Assembly (NCBI RefSeq): GCF_003402235.1
Contig: NZ_QEWO01000001.1
Coordinates: forward strand, 558,001 to 622,000
Length of the DNA stretch: 64,000 nucleotides
Source: Parahaliea mediterranea
GTDB lineage: Bacteria; Pseudomonadota; Gammaproteobacteria; Pseudomonadales; Halieaceae
Reading direction: 5' to 3'
The notes beneath the pieces were generated by a model. The model made no database searches, had not been told where the DNA came from, and saw nothing but the letters and a program-made list of their open reading frames with translations. The stretch's first letter is position 1. Every line of letters starts with the position of its first letter. Positions 49,279 to 58,843 of this stretch are shown one piece after another. A program made the translations under genes and the position numbers.

Positions 49279-51230
49279 ACGCCGAAGGCCTGCATTTTCT
49301 GCGCCCGGAATGGCTGTGGGCCCTGCTGCCGGCCGCCCTGCTGGGGCTGGGCCTGTTTGCCGCGCGCCGCCGCTCCGGCAGCTGGAGCGCCGTGATCGAC
49401 CCGGAGCTGCTGCGCCATCTGGTGGCAGAAAGCAACGCTGCCAAAAAACGCAATGCCCTGCCCTGGCTGCTGCTGGCCTGGGCGCTGGCCTGTGTGGCCC
49501 TGGCCGGCCCCAGCCTGCACAAAATCCCCCAGCCGGTGGCCCAGCGCGAAGACGCGCTGGTGGTGATTCTCGACCTCAGCTACTCCATGAAAGCCGCCGA
49601 CCTCGCCCCCTCGCGGCTGGATCGGGCGCGGCAGAAAATCCTCGACCTGCTAGCAGCGCGCGATGAGGGGCAAACCGCCCTAGTGGCCTTTGCCGGCGAT
49701 GCCCACGTGGTGACGCCTCTCACCGACGACAAGGCCACCATCGCCAACCTGCTGCCGGCCCTTAACCCGGACATGATGCCCGTGCCGGGCAGCGATGCCG
49801 CCGGCGCCGTCAGCCTGGCGCTGGAATTGCTGCACAGCGGCGGCGCCCGCCACGGGCGCCTGCTGCTGCTTACCGACGGCGTGGCCTGGCGCCAGCACGA
49901 CGCCATTGCCGAGGCCGTCTCCGATGCCGGCGCGGCCCTGACCATTCTTGGCATTGGCACGCGCAGTGGCGCCCCCCTGCCGCTGCCCGACGGTGGCTTC
50001 CTCAAGGACGCCCAGGGCAGCATAGTGGTGCCGGGGCTGGAGCGGGCGGAATTGACCCGCCTGGCCCGCCAAAGCGGCGGCCGCTACCTGGACATGCAGG
50101 TGGATAACGCCGACCTGCAACAGATCACCAGCCCCCTCAGCCTGCCCGGGCAGGAACGCCTGAGCGCCGCCGAGCGCCGCGCCGACCACTGGGAAGACCA
50201 GGGCTACCTGCTGATTATGTTGCTGCTGCCGGTGGCCCTGCTGCTGTTTCGCCGCGGCGTGGTGCTGGGCCTGCTGGCCTTGCTGTGGCTGGGTCAGCCG
50301 GGGCCGGCACAGGCGCAAGCACTGCAGCAACATCAGGCTCCAACCCAGCCGCAAGCCCAGAGCCAGAACCAGAACCCGAGCCAGAACCCAGCCGAAAACG
50401 CAGCCCAGCCCGGGGCGTGGCAACCCTCACTGTGGAACGACCTGTGGCTCACCCCCGACCAGCAGGGCCAGCGGGCGCTGCAGGCCGGCGACTTCGATGC
50501 CGCCAGCACACTGTTTGACAGCGCCCCCTGGGCGGGCACCGCCGCCTTCAAGGCCGGTGATTTCGACGCGGCGGCCAAACGCTTTGCCGAAGGCGATAGC
50601 GCCGATGACTGGTACAACCGCGGCAACGCCCTGGCCCGGGCCGGCGAGCTGGATGCCGCCATCGAGGCCTATCGGGAATCTCTCAAGCGCCAGCCGGGCC
50701 AGGCCGATGCCGAGGCCAACATCGAACTGCTGGAGCAGGTGAAGCAACAGCAGCAGGAACAGCAACAGAATGCGCAGAACCCCAACCAGGGCGACAATAA
50801 GCAGAACCCGCCGCAGAACAACGACGGCCAGCAGGACAGCCAGGGGCCCAAGGACAAACAGAACCCCGCCGACCCGGGCCAACAGAACGGCGATCAATCG
50901 CAGGATCAGCAGGATCAGCAGGATCCCGGCCAATCACCCGCTCAGCAGCCGGCGCCGGAAGACGCCAATCAGCAAGAGAAAGCGCCAGAGCAGGCACCGG
51001 GGCAGGCCCCCCAACCCGAACCGCAAGCCGGCGATCCCGAGGAACAGCCCGGCCAGGCCCAAGCCAGCGCAGAACCCAGCGCGGAGCAAGCCGAGCGCGA
51101 CCAGGCCCTGGAGCAGTGGCTGCGGCGGGTGCCGGATGACCCCTCAGGTCTGCTGCGGGAGAAGTTCAGGTTTGAAAGCCGGCAACGGCAACAGCAGGGA
51201 GACACACCGCGAGATGATCAGAACTGGTAA
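49275..51230 (+). CDS. batB: BatB-BatC fusion: VWA domain plus TPR and low-complexity tail
   Basis: This 651-aa protein begins in an ATGA overlap with batA. Residues 1-80 hold two transmembrane segments and 95-290 a VWA domain with MIDAS DLSYSM (Asp100, Ser102, Ser104). A third transmembrane segment lies at ~312-340. After it comes a TPR region (~385-480: LQAGDFDAASTLF, FKAGDFDAAAKRFAEG, WYNRGNALARAGELDAAIEAYRESLKRQPG) as in BatC. A ~150-residue Gln/Asn/Pro/Asp-rich disordered segment follows, then a conserved end WLRRVPDDPSGLLREKF. Separate batB and batC genes are common in Bacteroidetes; this fused form is frequent in proteobacteria. Confidence 0.92.
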   Translation: MNAEGLHFLRPEWLWALLPAALLGLGLFAARRRSGSWSAVIDPELLRHLVAESNAAKKRNALPWLLLAWALACVALAGPSLHKIPQPVAQREDALVVILDLSYSMKAADLAPSRLDRARQKILDLLAARDEGQTALVAFAGDAHVVTPLTDDKATIANLLPALNPDMMPVPGSDAAGAVSLALELLHSGGARHGRLLLLTDGVAWRQHDAIAEAVSDAGAALTILGIGTRSGAPLPLPDGGFLKDAQGSIVVPGLERAELTRLARQSGGRYLDMQVDNADLQQITSPLSLPGQERLSAAERRADHWEDQGYLLIMLLLPVALLLFRRGVVLGLLALLWLGQPGPAQAQALQQHQAPTQPQAQSQNQNPSQNPAENAAQPGAWQPSLWNDLWLTPDQQGQRALQAGDFDAASTLFDSAPWAGTAAFKAGDFDAAAKRFAEGDSADDWYNRGNALARAGELDAAIEAYRESLKRQPGQADAEANIELLEQVKQQQQEQQQNAQNPNQGDNKQNPPQNNDGQQDSQGPKDKQNPADPGQQNGDQSQDQQDQQDPGQSPAQQPAPEDANQQEKAPEQAPGQAPQPEPQAGDPEEQPGQAQASAEPSAEQAERDQALEQWLRRVPDDPSGLLREKFRFESRQRQQQGDTPRDDQNW

Positions 51231-52956
51231 GCGCCCCGCCACCTGGCTGCTGTGGCTCGCCCTGTTGCCGCTGCTGGCGCAGCCGGCGCTGGCGGCCCTT
51301 CAGGCCCGTGTCGACCGGCAACAGGTGGCTATGGGCGACACCCTGCGCCTGGAAATCACCGCCACCGCCGGGGAGGACCTGGGCGCCATCGACCTGACGC
51401 CGGTGCAGCGCGATTTCGACATCCTGCAGCGCTCTTCCAGCAGCAGCGTGAACATCGTCAACGGGCAGCGCAGCGAAAACCGCCAGCTGGTGCTGGAAAT
51501 CACCCCCAGGCGCCAGGGGCAACTGACTATTTCGCCCCTGGCCAGCGCCAATGCGCGCACCCTGCCCTTGCAGGTGGAGGTTGGTCCCCAGCCCGAGCGC
51601 CCCGCCGGCGATGCCCAGGTGCTGTTCGAGGCCGAGGTGGACCGCTCGCAGGTGTATGTGCAGGGGCAGTTGCTGCTTACCCTGCGCCTGCAGCAGGCGG
51701 TGAACCTCGACAACCGCAGCGTGACCGAGCTTAAGATCGACAACGCCTTCGTCAAACCGCTGGAGCAGAAGTCCTTCCAGCGCACGGTGAATGGCCGCCC
51801 CTGGCTGGTGCACGAAATTCGCTACGCCATCTTCCCCGAGCAGAGCGGCACGCTGGAGATACCCGCCCAAACCTTTTCCGCCCGCGAAAGCCAGCCCCGG
51901 CGCAGCCTGTTCGACCGGGGCAGCGGCCCGCTGTTGCGCCGCAGCACCGAGCCGCTGTCCATCGAGGTGTTGCCGCGGCCGGGCAACTGGCCCGCCGGCA
52001 CCACCTGGCTGCCGGCGCGCAACCTGCGCATTGAGGAAACCTGGTCGGTGCCACCGGAACAGCTACAGGCCGGCGAGAGCGCCACGCGCACCGTGCGCAT
52101 CAGTGGCGAGGGTTTGCAGGGCGCCCAGCTGCCGCCCACCCTGTTCCCCGCCCAGGCCGGCCTGCGCTACTACCCCGACCAGCCGCAGATTGCCGAAACC
52201 GAGGGCGGCAATGGCCTGATCGGCCAGCGGGTGGACAGCGCCGCGCTGGTGCCGGCGGCCCCCGGCCACTATCGCATCCCGGAGATTCGCATTCCCTGGT
52301 GGGACACCGAGCGCGGCGAACTGCGCGAGGCCGTGCTGCCGGCCCGGGACATTGCGGTAAGCGCCGCGCCCGGACTCAATCAAGAGCTTAATCAAGGGCA
52401 AGGCCAAACCGCACCGGGTACAGCGGCGCCAGCAGCGCCGGCCAAGGACCGCTCGGCGCCTGCCTCAATGGTAGCCGCGGCCGGCGAACCGGGCGAGCTG
52501 TGGTTGTGGCGTGGCCTTGCCGCCTTCGGCGCCCTGGGCTGGCTACTGGCCGGATGGCTCTGGTGGCACGCAAGAAGGCGCGGAGCGCGAGGCAACAACG
52601 GGCCACACCACGGTGCAACGCCAGACACACCCGCAGGCCCCGGGGAGAGCCGCGCCTACAAACAGTTGATGGCGGCCTGTGCAAGCAACCAGGCGGGTGC
52701 GGCGCGCAAGGCCCTGCTCGACTGGGCCGGCAGCCTCTACCCCCAGGCGCGGGGGCCCGCGCTGGCCACGCTGGTTGAACGGGCCAACAGCCCGGCCTTT
52801 GCCAGTGCCGTCAGCCAGCTGGAACAGGCCCTGTTCGCCCCGGGCGATGGCAACTGGGACGGCAGCAAGCTGGCCCAGAGCGCCAAGGCCCTGCGGCCGC
52901 AACTGCGCCGCCAGGACGGCGCCGACCAGCCTGGCCTGTCACTCTACCCGACCTGA
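51214..52956 (+). CDS. batD: BatD-type oxygen-tolerance protein
   Basis: This 580-aa protein starts at an ATG 17 bp inside the end of the batB/C gene. A signal peptide (ends about residue 28, ALAA) is followed by several Ig-like beta-domains of the BatD family: ARVDRQQVAMGDTLRLEITATA, FDILQRSSSSSVNIVNGQ, DRSQVYVQGQLLLTLRL and YRIPEIRIPWWDTERGELREAVLPAR. A transmembrane helix (~430-450) and a cytosolic helical tail close it. Most of the protein is therefore periplasmic. It is the last gene of the moxR-bat operon. Confidence 0.92.
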   Translation: MIRTGKRPATWLLWLALLPLLAQPALAALQARVDRQQVAMGDTLRLEITATAGEDLGAIDLTPVQRDFDILQRSSSSSVNIVNGQRSENRQLVLEITPRRQGQLTISPLASANARTLPLQVEVGPQPERPAGDAQVLFEAEVDRSQVYVQGQLLLTLRLQQAVNLDNRSVTELKIDNAFVKPLEQKSFQRTVNGRPWLVHEIRYAIFPEQSGTLEIPAQTFSARESQPRRSLFDRGSGPLLRRSTEPLSIEVLPRPGNWPAGTTWLPARNLRIEETWSVPPEQLQAGESATRTVRISGEGLQGAQLPPTLFPAQAGLRYYPDQPQIAETEGGNGLIGQRVDSAALVPAAPGHYRIPEIRIPWWDTERGELREAVLPARDIAVSAAPGLNQELNQGQGQTAPGTAAPAAPAKDRSAPASMVAAAGEPGELWLWRGLAAFGALGWLLAGWLWWHARRRGARGNNGPHHGATPDTPAGPGESRAYKQLMAACASNQAGAARKALLDWAGSLYPQARGPALATLVERANSPAFASAVSQLEQALFAPGDGNWDGSKLAQSAKALRPQLRRQDGADQPGLSLYPT

Positions 52957-53026
52957 CGAAAGCACCTCGTAGCGCCGGCAGCGAGTACTGAGCAGCGAGC
53001 AGAATCACGCCCTGGCACGCAAGCCC

Positions 53027-53096
53027 AGCCCTCAGCCCTCAGCCCTCAGCCCTCAGCCCTCAGCCCTCAGTCATGAGTCATGAGTCCTCAGTCCTG
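53027..53096. repeat. Heptanucleotide tandem repeat
   Basis: Six perfect copies of AGCCCTC (53027-53068) are followed by four related heptamers AGTCATG, AGTCATG, AGTCCTC, AGTCCTG (to 53096). The array lies between the convergent batD and pepN genes and runs into the last codons of pepN. Confidence 0.9.
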
Positions 53097-55751
53097 CAGG
53101 GACTTACTCAACACCTCGAACACATCCGGCGACAGGTCCGGCAGGGCCGCCAGGCACTCCAGCTCGCTGCGCATGGCCGGCCCCTGATCACCGGCGTAAT
53201 TGCGCCAGCGGGTCAGCGGCACCAGCAGGCGCGCGGCAATCTGCGGGTTGCGGGTGTTTAAGGCCTCAATCACCTCACCCAGAAAGCGGTAACCGGCGCC
53301 GTCGGCACGGTGGAATTGCAGGGGATTGCCGTTGGCAAAGCCCGCCACCAGGGCCCGCACTTTGTTCGGGTTGCGCAGGTCAAAGGCTTCGTGCTGCAAC
53401 AGCCCCTGTACCCGCTCCAGCGCACCCTCCCCCGGCACCGCGGCCTGCACCTGCAGCCACTGGTTCACCACCAGGGTTTCCGATTTCCAGCGGCGATAGA
53501 AGTCATCCAGCGCTTCGTCGCGCTGCGCCGCGCTGCCGCGCTGGCTGATCACCTTCAGCGCCGCCAGGCTGTCGGTCATGTTGCCGGCACTGGCAAACTG
53601 CGCCCGCGCCAGGGCGATGTGCTCATCCCGCGCCAGCACCAGGTACTCCAGGCTCAGGTTGCGCAGGCTGCGCGCGGCTATCTGCCCCGCCTCGGGGGCA
53701 TAGGGCGTGTTAACGGCGTTGCGCCGGTAGGCATCCAGCCAGGCGGCCTCGGCATGCACCGCCAGGGCCTTGTGCACCGCTTCGCGGGCCAGGTGGATGC
53801 TGAGCACCCGGGCGCCACCGCGCCGGGCGGCCAGTTCCGCCAGGTAGCCCTCACCCGGCAGGCGCAGCATTTCCGCCACCATGGCCGCATCCAGTGAGGC
53901 ATCTTCAAGCAGGGTTTGGCAGGCGTTGAGATACAGCGGGTCAACCACCGGCGCCGCGCCGGCGTGAATCTGCTCCTCGGCCTCCTGCAATACGGAAATA
54001 GCCAGTTGCTGGGCCGCGTCCCAGCGCACAAAGCCGTCGTTGTCGCGACTCATCAGGGCGCAGAGTTCGGCCCGGCTGTAATCGTATTCCAGCCGTACCG
54101 GGGCAGAAAACCCGCGCAGCAGCGACGGCACCGGACGCTCGCGAACACCGCTGAACACAAAGGTCTGCTCCGCCTCGCTCACCTTCAGCACCAGGTGGGT
54201 GTTGTCCGCGCTCTCCACGTTGGGCGCGGCGCCCGCCAGTTGCAGGGGCAGGTTGCCGGCATCGCCCAGCAGGCCAAGCGCCAGGGGGATCAGCAGGGGC
54301 TCCTTGTGGGCCTGGCCCGGGGTGGGCGGTGTACTCTGGCGCACGGTGAGTGCGTAGGTCTGGGCCGCTTCATCGTATGCGCCGGCCACGCTCAGCACCG
54401 GCGTGCCGGCCTGGGCATACCAGCGCCGGAACTGACCGAGGTCAACGCCGGAGGCGTCCTCCATGGCGCGCACAAAATCCTCGCAGGTCACCGCCTGGCC
54501 GTCGTGGCGCTCAAAGTACAGGTCTGCGCCTTTGCGAAACGCCTCCGCCCCCAGCAGGGTGTGGATCATGCGCACCACTTCCGCGCCCTTTTCGTACACG
54601 GTGAGGGTGTAGAAGTTGGAGATTTCGATGAAGGAGTCCGGCCGCACCGGGTGGGCCATGGGGCCGGCATCTTCGGCAAACTGGGCGGTGCGCATCACCG
54701 TGGCGTCTTCCACCCGCTTTACGGTGCGCGAGCCCATGTCGGCGGAAAATTCCGCATCGCGAAACACGGTAAAGCCCTCTTTCAGGCTGAGCTGGAACCA
54801 GTCGCGACAGGTGACCCGGTTGCCGGACCAGTTGTGGAAGTACTCGTGGGCGACAATGGCCTCCACCGTCTGAAAGCCTTTGTCTGTGGTGGTTTGCGGG
54901 CTGCACAGCACGCAGGAACTGTTGAAAATATTGAGGCTCTTGTTTTCCATCGCCCCCATGTTGAAGTCATCCACGGCGACGATGTTGAAGATGTCCAGGT
55001 CGTATTCGCGGCCGTACACCTCCTCGTCCCAGCGCATGGATTTTTTCAGGGAGACCATGGCGTGCTCACACTTGTCGAGGTCCTTTTCCTCGACAAAAAT
55101 CCGCAGGCCGACCTGGCGGCCGCTGGCGGTGGTGAAGTGATCGTCCACGCTGTGCAAATCCCCCGCCACAAGGGCAAACAGATAAGCGGGCTTGGGGAAG
55201 GGGTCGTGCCAGCGGGCGCGGTGGCGGCCGTTGCCGAGGTCCTCGGCCGCCACCGGGTTGCCGTTGCTGAGCAGCACCGGATAGCGGGCTTTGTCCGCCT
55301 CGATACTCACGTCGAACTCGGCCATGACATCGGGCCGGTCCAGGTACCAGGTGATTTTGCGAAAGCCCTCGGCCTCGCACTGGGTGCAGAACAGGGTGCG
55401 CGATTTGTACAGGCCCTCCAGCGAGGTGTTGTCCTGGGGCCGGATGCGGGTGCGGCTGGACAGGGTGAACTGCTGCGGCACGCGGGCAATGCGCAGGCCG
55501 TCATCGCTCTGGCTGTACTCCCCCGCCGACAGCTCGCGCCCGTCCAGGGCCAGCCACTGCAGCTCCAGATCCTGCCCGTGCAGCACCAGGGCCTCCTCCG
55601 GCGCCACGCCGCTGTTGCGGCGCAGGTGCAGGGTGGCTTCGACGATGGCGTGGTCTTCGTGCAAATCGAAAGCCAGTTCGGTGCGCTCGATCAGAAAGGC
55701 CGGTGGGCGGTAATCCTTGAGATAGATGGCACTGGGGCGGGCGTCGCGCAT
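53088..55751 (-). CDS. pepN: Aminopeptidase N (M1 family)
   Basis: This 887-aa M1 metallopeptidase has the exopeptidase motif GAMEN (266-270), the zinc motif HEYFH (302-306) followed 18 residues later by Glu325, and the PepN-specific length and helical C-terminal domains. It removes N-terminal residues from peptides in the cytosol. The ATG at 55751 has GAGGTAAACC upstream, and the N-terminus with YLKDYRPPAFLI is typical. Its final codons are encoded within the heptamer repeat, so copy-number changes there could alter the C-terminus. A small gap of about 60 bp separates it from the upstream DUF2797 gene on the same strand. Confidence 0.96.
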   Translation of the reverse strand: MRDARPSAIYLKDYRPPAFLIERTELAFDLHEDHAIVEATLHLRRNSGVAPEEALVLHGQDLELQWLALDGRELSAGEYSQSDDGLRIARVPQQFTLSSRTRIRPQDNTSLEGLYKSRTLFCTQCEAEGFRKITWYLDRPDVMAEFDVSIEADKARYPVLLSNGNPVAAEDLGNGRHRARWHDPFPKPAYLFALVAGDLHSVDDHFTTASGRQVGLRIFVEEKDLDKCEHAMVSLKKSMRWDEEVYGREYDLDIFNIVAVDDFNMGAMENKSLNIFNSSCVLCSPQTTTDKGFQTVEAIVAHEYFHNWSGNRVTCRDWFQLSLKEGFTVFRDAEFSADMGSRTVKRVEDATVMRTAQFAEDAGPMAHPVRPDSFIEISNFYTLTVYEKGAEVVRMIHTLLGAEAFRKGADLYFERHDGQAVTCEDFVRAMEDASGVDLGQFRRWYAQAGTPVLSVAGAYDEAAQTYALTVRQSTPPTPGQAHKEPLLIPLALGLLGDAGNLPLQLAGAAPNVESADNTHLVLKVSEAEQTFVFSGVRERPVPSLLRGFSAPVRLEYDYSRAELCALMSRDNDGFVRWDAAQQLAISVLQEAEEQIHAGAAPVVDPLYLNACQTLLEDASLDAAMVAEMLRLPGEGYLAELAARRGGARVLSIHLAREAVHKALAVHAEAAWLDAYRRNAVNTPYAPEAGQIAARSLRNLSLEYLVLARDEHIALARAQFASAGNMTDSLAALKVISQRGSAAQRDEALDDFYRRWKSETLVVNQWLQVQAAVPGEGALERVQGLLQHEAFDLRNPNKVRALVAGFANGNPLQFHRADGAGYRFLGEVIEALNTRNPQIAARLLVPLTRWRNYAGDQGPAMRSELECLAALPDLSPDVFEVLSKSLQD

Positions 55752-55812
55752 GGTTTACCTCGGTCGTGGGAAAGGGGCTACAAAGCGGCTACAAAAGTGG
55801 CAAAAGAAATGG

Positions 55813-56646
55813 CTACAGCTGTGACAGGGCGACCTGGTAGCCGCCGTATTTACGCAGGTTGATAACACCGGTATCAAACATCAGGTACTGGCCCTTGATG
55901 CCAAGCAGGGTGCCCTCCACCAGCGGCGTCTTGTCCAGGTTAAAGGACTTCACTTTCACCGGGTACTCCAGCACCGGGTAATCGATGGTCACCGCCGGCT
56001 CGCCTGCCAGCACGGTGATGGCCTGCAGGCCGTGTTCCGCCTGCAGGCGGGCTATGTCGTCGGCGCAGGCGGCGGTGAGTTCGGCGCGGCGGGCTTCCAG
56101 ATCCACCGGTTCCCCGGCGCCCTTGAGCATGGTCTGCCAGCTGGTTTTGTCGGCCACATGGGCCTTGAACAGGGTTTCCACCAGCCCCGACTGAAAGCGG
56201 CTGCTGACCCGGAAAATGGGCTGGGCCTGGGTGGCACCCTGATCCATCCAGCGGGTGGGCACCTGGCTGTGGCGGGTAATGCCCACCTTCACCCCGGAGG
56301 TGTTGGCCAGGTACACGATGTGATCGATCATGCAGTGCTGCTCGCCCCACTCGGGCTCGCGGCAGGTGCCCAGGTGGTAGTGGCATTTTTCCGGGCTGAC
56401 GATGCAGCTGTCGCACTGGGCCAGGCGCTTGAAGCAGGGGTAGCAATACCCCTGGCTGAAGCTCTTGCTGGTTTTGCGCGCGCAGTGAATGCAGAAAATC
56501 GCGCCCTCGTAGTCCAGGCGCAGGGCCTGGCCCAGCAGGGCATTCAGCGGTTGGCGGTGCTCGCCGAGCACCATCTGGTATTGCACGGGCGCCGCCAGGG
56601 CGGTGTGCATTTTGCGCAGGGGGCCTGCGGAAAGTTGCTGGGCCAA
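55813..56646 (-). CDS. DUF2797 protein with cysteine-rich zinc-finger-like region
   Basis: This 277-aa protein starts at TTG with AAAAGGAGACCCC upstream. Residues ~50-100 are cysteine-rich (FCIHCARK, GYCYPCFKRLAQCDSCIVSPEKCHYH, GTCREPEWGEQHC), suggesting two zinc sites. Then comes the family core HIVYLANTSGVKVGITR and PTRWMDQGATQA, which resembles a GIY-YIG-like fold (V-G-I-T-R), and a C-terminal beta-rich part. The role is unknown; nucleic-acid processing is a guess from the GIY-YIG-like core. It is conserved next to pepN or DUF1315 genes in related gammaproteobacteria as far as I recall. Confidence 0.88.
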   Translation of the reverse strand: MAQQLSAGPLRKMHTALAAPVQYQMVLGEHRQPLNALLGQALRLDYEGAIFCIHCARKTSKSFSQGYCYPCFKRLAQCDSCIVSPEKCHYHLGTCREPEWGEQHCMIDHIVYLANTSGVKVGITRHSQVPTRWMDQGATQAQPIFRVSSRFQSGLVETLFKAHVADKTSWQTMLKGAGEPVDLEARRAELTAACADDIARLQAEHGLQAITVLAGEPAVTIDYPVLEYPVKVKSFNLDKTPLVEGTLLGIKGQYLMFDTGVINLRKYGGYQVALSQL

Positions 56647-56668
56647 GGGGTCTCCTTTTGCCGGTTGT

Positions 56669-56950
56669 TCAATTGCGCCAGTTCAGCGGCACTTCATCCG
56701 TGGCGTTGCCAGGAGAGTCGGGCTGCGGATCGTCACAGACCTCGCCGGCCTTGTGGCCGCGGTCGATGTAGCCTATCCGCTGTTCTTCAGGCAGGTTCAG
56801 CGCGCCCCAGGCAATCAGAGCCTGCAGGCATTCCTGGCGCTGTTCGGGGCTCACGCGGCGGCCATCGGGCCATTTGCCGATTTCCACGGCGATGCGGAGT
56901 TTGTCGTAGACCTCGGGGGTCAGGCTTTCGATGAGTTGCTGGTAATCCAT
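56669..56950 (-). CDS. DUF1315 (YeaC-like) protein
   Basis: This 93-aa protein matches the DUF1315/YeaC family: MDYQQLIESLTPEVYDKLRIAVEIGKWPDGRRVSPEQRQECLQALIAWG, then LPEEQRIGYIDRG. It is soluble and acidic, with no known function. The ATG at 56950 begins the family N-terminus. It lies 22 bp upstream of the DUF2797 gene and is probably in one transcript with it. The C-terminal ~25 residues are variable and likely disordered. Confidence 0.9.
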   Translation of the reverse strand: MDYQQLIESLTPEVYDKLRIAVEIGKWPDGRRVSPEQRQECLQALIAWGALNLPEEQRIGYIDRGHKAGEVCDDPQPDSPGNATDEVPLNWRN

Positions 56951-57033
56951 GGCGGCAGGTCTGTGGATGAGATGTCGGGGGAATGGGCTTGTCGAGCGCG
57001 GGTTGCGCGGGGCGCGATTATAACGCCCCCGGC

Positions 57034-57897
57034 TCAGGCTTTGGAAACGCGGGACAATCCGCCAAACAGGGCGCCCAGCGCGGCGCCGCTGAGCAGGCCG
57101 CCGACGTGGGCGGCATTGGCGATGGCGCCAAAGCCCAGCACCTCCACCACACCGAGCACACAGATCACCAGCCAGCCCACCATGAACAGCATGATGGCCG
57201 GCCGCGGCTGGATACCCCAGCGCGGCTGCAGGGCCCCGGCCACCCAGCCAAAGCCCAGCAGGCCGTAGACCACGCCGGACATGCCGCCGAAAATGCCCGA
57301 CCCGCCGAACAGGTACTGGGCACTGTTGGACACCAGCGCAATCACCAGAAACAGGCCGGCCATGTTCACACTGCCCATGGCGCGCTCGATGCGCCCGCCC
57401 AATTCCCACAGCCACAGGCTGTTGAACACGATATGCAGCCAGCCGAAATGCAGAAAGGCAGGGGTCAGCAGCCGCCAGTACTGCTGCCCCATGGGCTCGA
57501 AGCTGACCTGGCCGTGGCTCACCTCAAAGGGCGTAAAGGTCAGCAGCGACAGCCAGGCCAGCGGCGCATTGAAGTACACCAGCAAAAAACCCGCCGCGCT
57601 GAGGGCCAGCAACGCCAGCGTGACCGGCACGCCCCGCAGGTCCAGCCCACCGGCGCGGGCGGCGGGGGCACTGCTGTTGCGCTGCAGGGTAATGTCCACT
57701 TCGCCGGCGCGCCAGGCGCGGTACAGCTCCGCCACCGGCGCCACATGGGCGTCGTCCAGCACCTTCAACACCTGCCGGCCCTGCTCTTCGTAAATGCGGT
57801 GACCCACGCCGCGCTGGCGCAGGGCCACGCTGAGGGGCAGCAAATCCTCGTCCAGGCCCACACTCAGGGCCGGATAACCATCACGCATGCTTGGCAT
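57034..57897 (-). CDS. Rhomboid-family intramembrane serine protease
   Basis: This 287-aa protein has a soluble N-terminal ~85-residue domain similar to the GlpG cytosolic domain, then six transmembrane helices. The catalytic Ser207 lies in GGMSGVVYG, His264 in ANAAHVGGLLSG, and the HFGWLHIVFN loop (His150, His155, Asn159) supplies the oxyanion residues. The WR motif QYWRLLTPAFLH is present. It cleaves transmembrane substrates in the inner membrane. The start ATG 57897 shares its first base with the nadK stop (TGATG), indicating translational coupling. Confidence 0.93.
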   Translation of the reverse strand: MPSMRDGYPALSVGLDEDLLPLSVALRQRGVGHRIYEEQGRQVLKVLDDAHVAPVAELYRAWRAGEVDITLQRNSSAPAARAGGLDLRGVPVTLALLALSAAGFLLVYFNAPLAWLSLLTFTPFEVSHGQVSFEPMGQQYWRLLTPAFLHFGWLHIVFNSLWLWELGGRIERAMGSVNMAGLFLVIALVSNSAQYLFGGSGIFGGMSGVVYGLLGFGWVAGALQPRWGIQPRPAIMLFMVGWLVICVLGVVEVLGFGAIANAAHVGGLLSGAALGALFGGLSRVSKA

Positions 57898-58781
57898 CAA
57901 TTCACCAGGGCGTAGCTCCAGCGCAGTTTGTCTCTGCAGCTGGCGTAAAAACTGTGGCCGATGGGGTGCAACAGGGTCAGGCGGTGGGGCTTTTTACTAA
58001 TCACCACACAGTCGCCCGGGCGGGCGGTCATATTCACCTGCCCGTCGCAGGTGACCGGTGGGTGAATGCGGTTGCGCCCCAGGATGTGAATGCTGATCTC
58101 GCTGTTGCCGTCCACCACAATGGGGCGGCTGGACAGGGCGTGGGGGAACATGGGCACCAGTACCACCGCATCCAGGGTGGGGTGCATGATGGGCCCGCCG
58201 CCCGACAGGGAATAGGCGGTGGAGCCGGTGGGGGTCGATACGATCAGGCCGTCGGCGCGCTGGCGATACACAAAGGTGTCGTTGATGGACAGCTCGAACT
58301 CGATCATCTGCGCCGAGGTGCCGGAGTTCACCACCACGTCGTTCAGGGCATCCGCCCGGCCCACCGTCTTGCCATCGCGGGTAACCCGGGCATCCAGCAG
58401 AAAGCGGCGTTCGCGCTCGAACTTGCCATCCAGCACTGCGGGCACCTGCTGCTTGAGTTCGTCGGGGCTGATGTCGGTCAGAAAGCCAAGGCGCCCGCGG
58501 TTCACGCCCAGCACCGGCGTTTCGTAGCGCGCCAGGGTGCGGGCGGCGCTGAGCAGGCTGCCATCGCCCCCCACCACAATCACCAGGTCGGAATCCTCGC
58601 CGATCTCGTCCACACTGCCCTGCTGGAAACGACCGGCGCCCAGGAGTTCGCCCAGGCGCTCTTCCAGCACCACCTCCAGATCGCGCTCCAGCAGCAGGGC
58701 CAGCAGCTCCTCGAGCACAGACTGCACGCCCTCGTGCTGGCTGCGACCGACGATACCGATTTTCTTGAAGGATGGCTGCAT
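57897..58781 (-). CDS. nadK: NAD kinase
   Basis: This 294-aa enzyme phosphorylates NAD to NADP in the cytosol. The motif GGDGS (71-75) and the following NRGRLGFLTDI, then VYRQRADGLIVSTPTGSTAYSLSGGGPIMHP, are the NAD kinase signatures. Length equals that of E. coli NadK. I chose the ATG that begins QPSFKKIGIVGR, the normal N-terminal strand. It is divergent from the DUF1853 gene with about 60 bp between the starts; TATTAT near 58811 may serve as a promoter element. The rhomboid gene is translationally coupled downstream. Confidence 0.97.
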   Translation of the reverse strand: MQPSFKKIGIVGRSQHEGVQSVLEELLALLLERDLEVVLEERLGELLGAGRFQQGSVDEIGEDSDLVIVVGGDGSLLSAARTLARYETPVLGVNRGRLGFLTDISPDELKQQVPAVLDGKFERERRFLLDARVTRDGKTVGRADALNDVVVNSGTSAQMIEFELSINDTFVYRQRADGLIVSTPTGSTAYSLSGGGPIMHPTLDAVVLVPMFPHALSSRPIVVDGNSEISIHILGRNRIHPPVTCDGQVNMTARPGDCVVISKKPHRLTLLHPIGHSFYASCRDKLRWSYALVN

Positions 58782-58843
58782 GGATTCGCGTTCCGCCCCG
58801 AATGGACTGGTATTATAAACACGAGATTCACCGGGGCGCATGC

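Noticed and set aside
53027-53096. Heptamer array considered as a CRISPR
   Set aside because: Units are directly adjacent 7-mers without spacers, and no cas genes are present.
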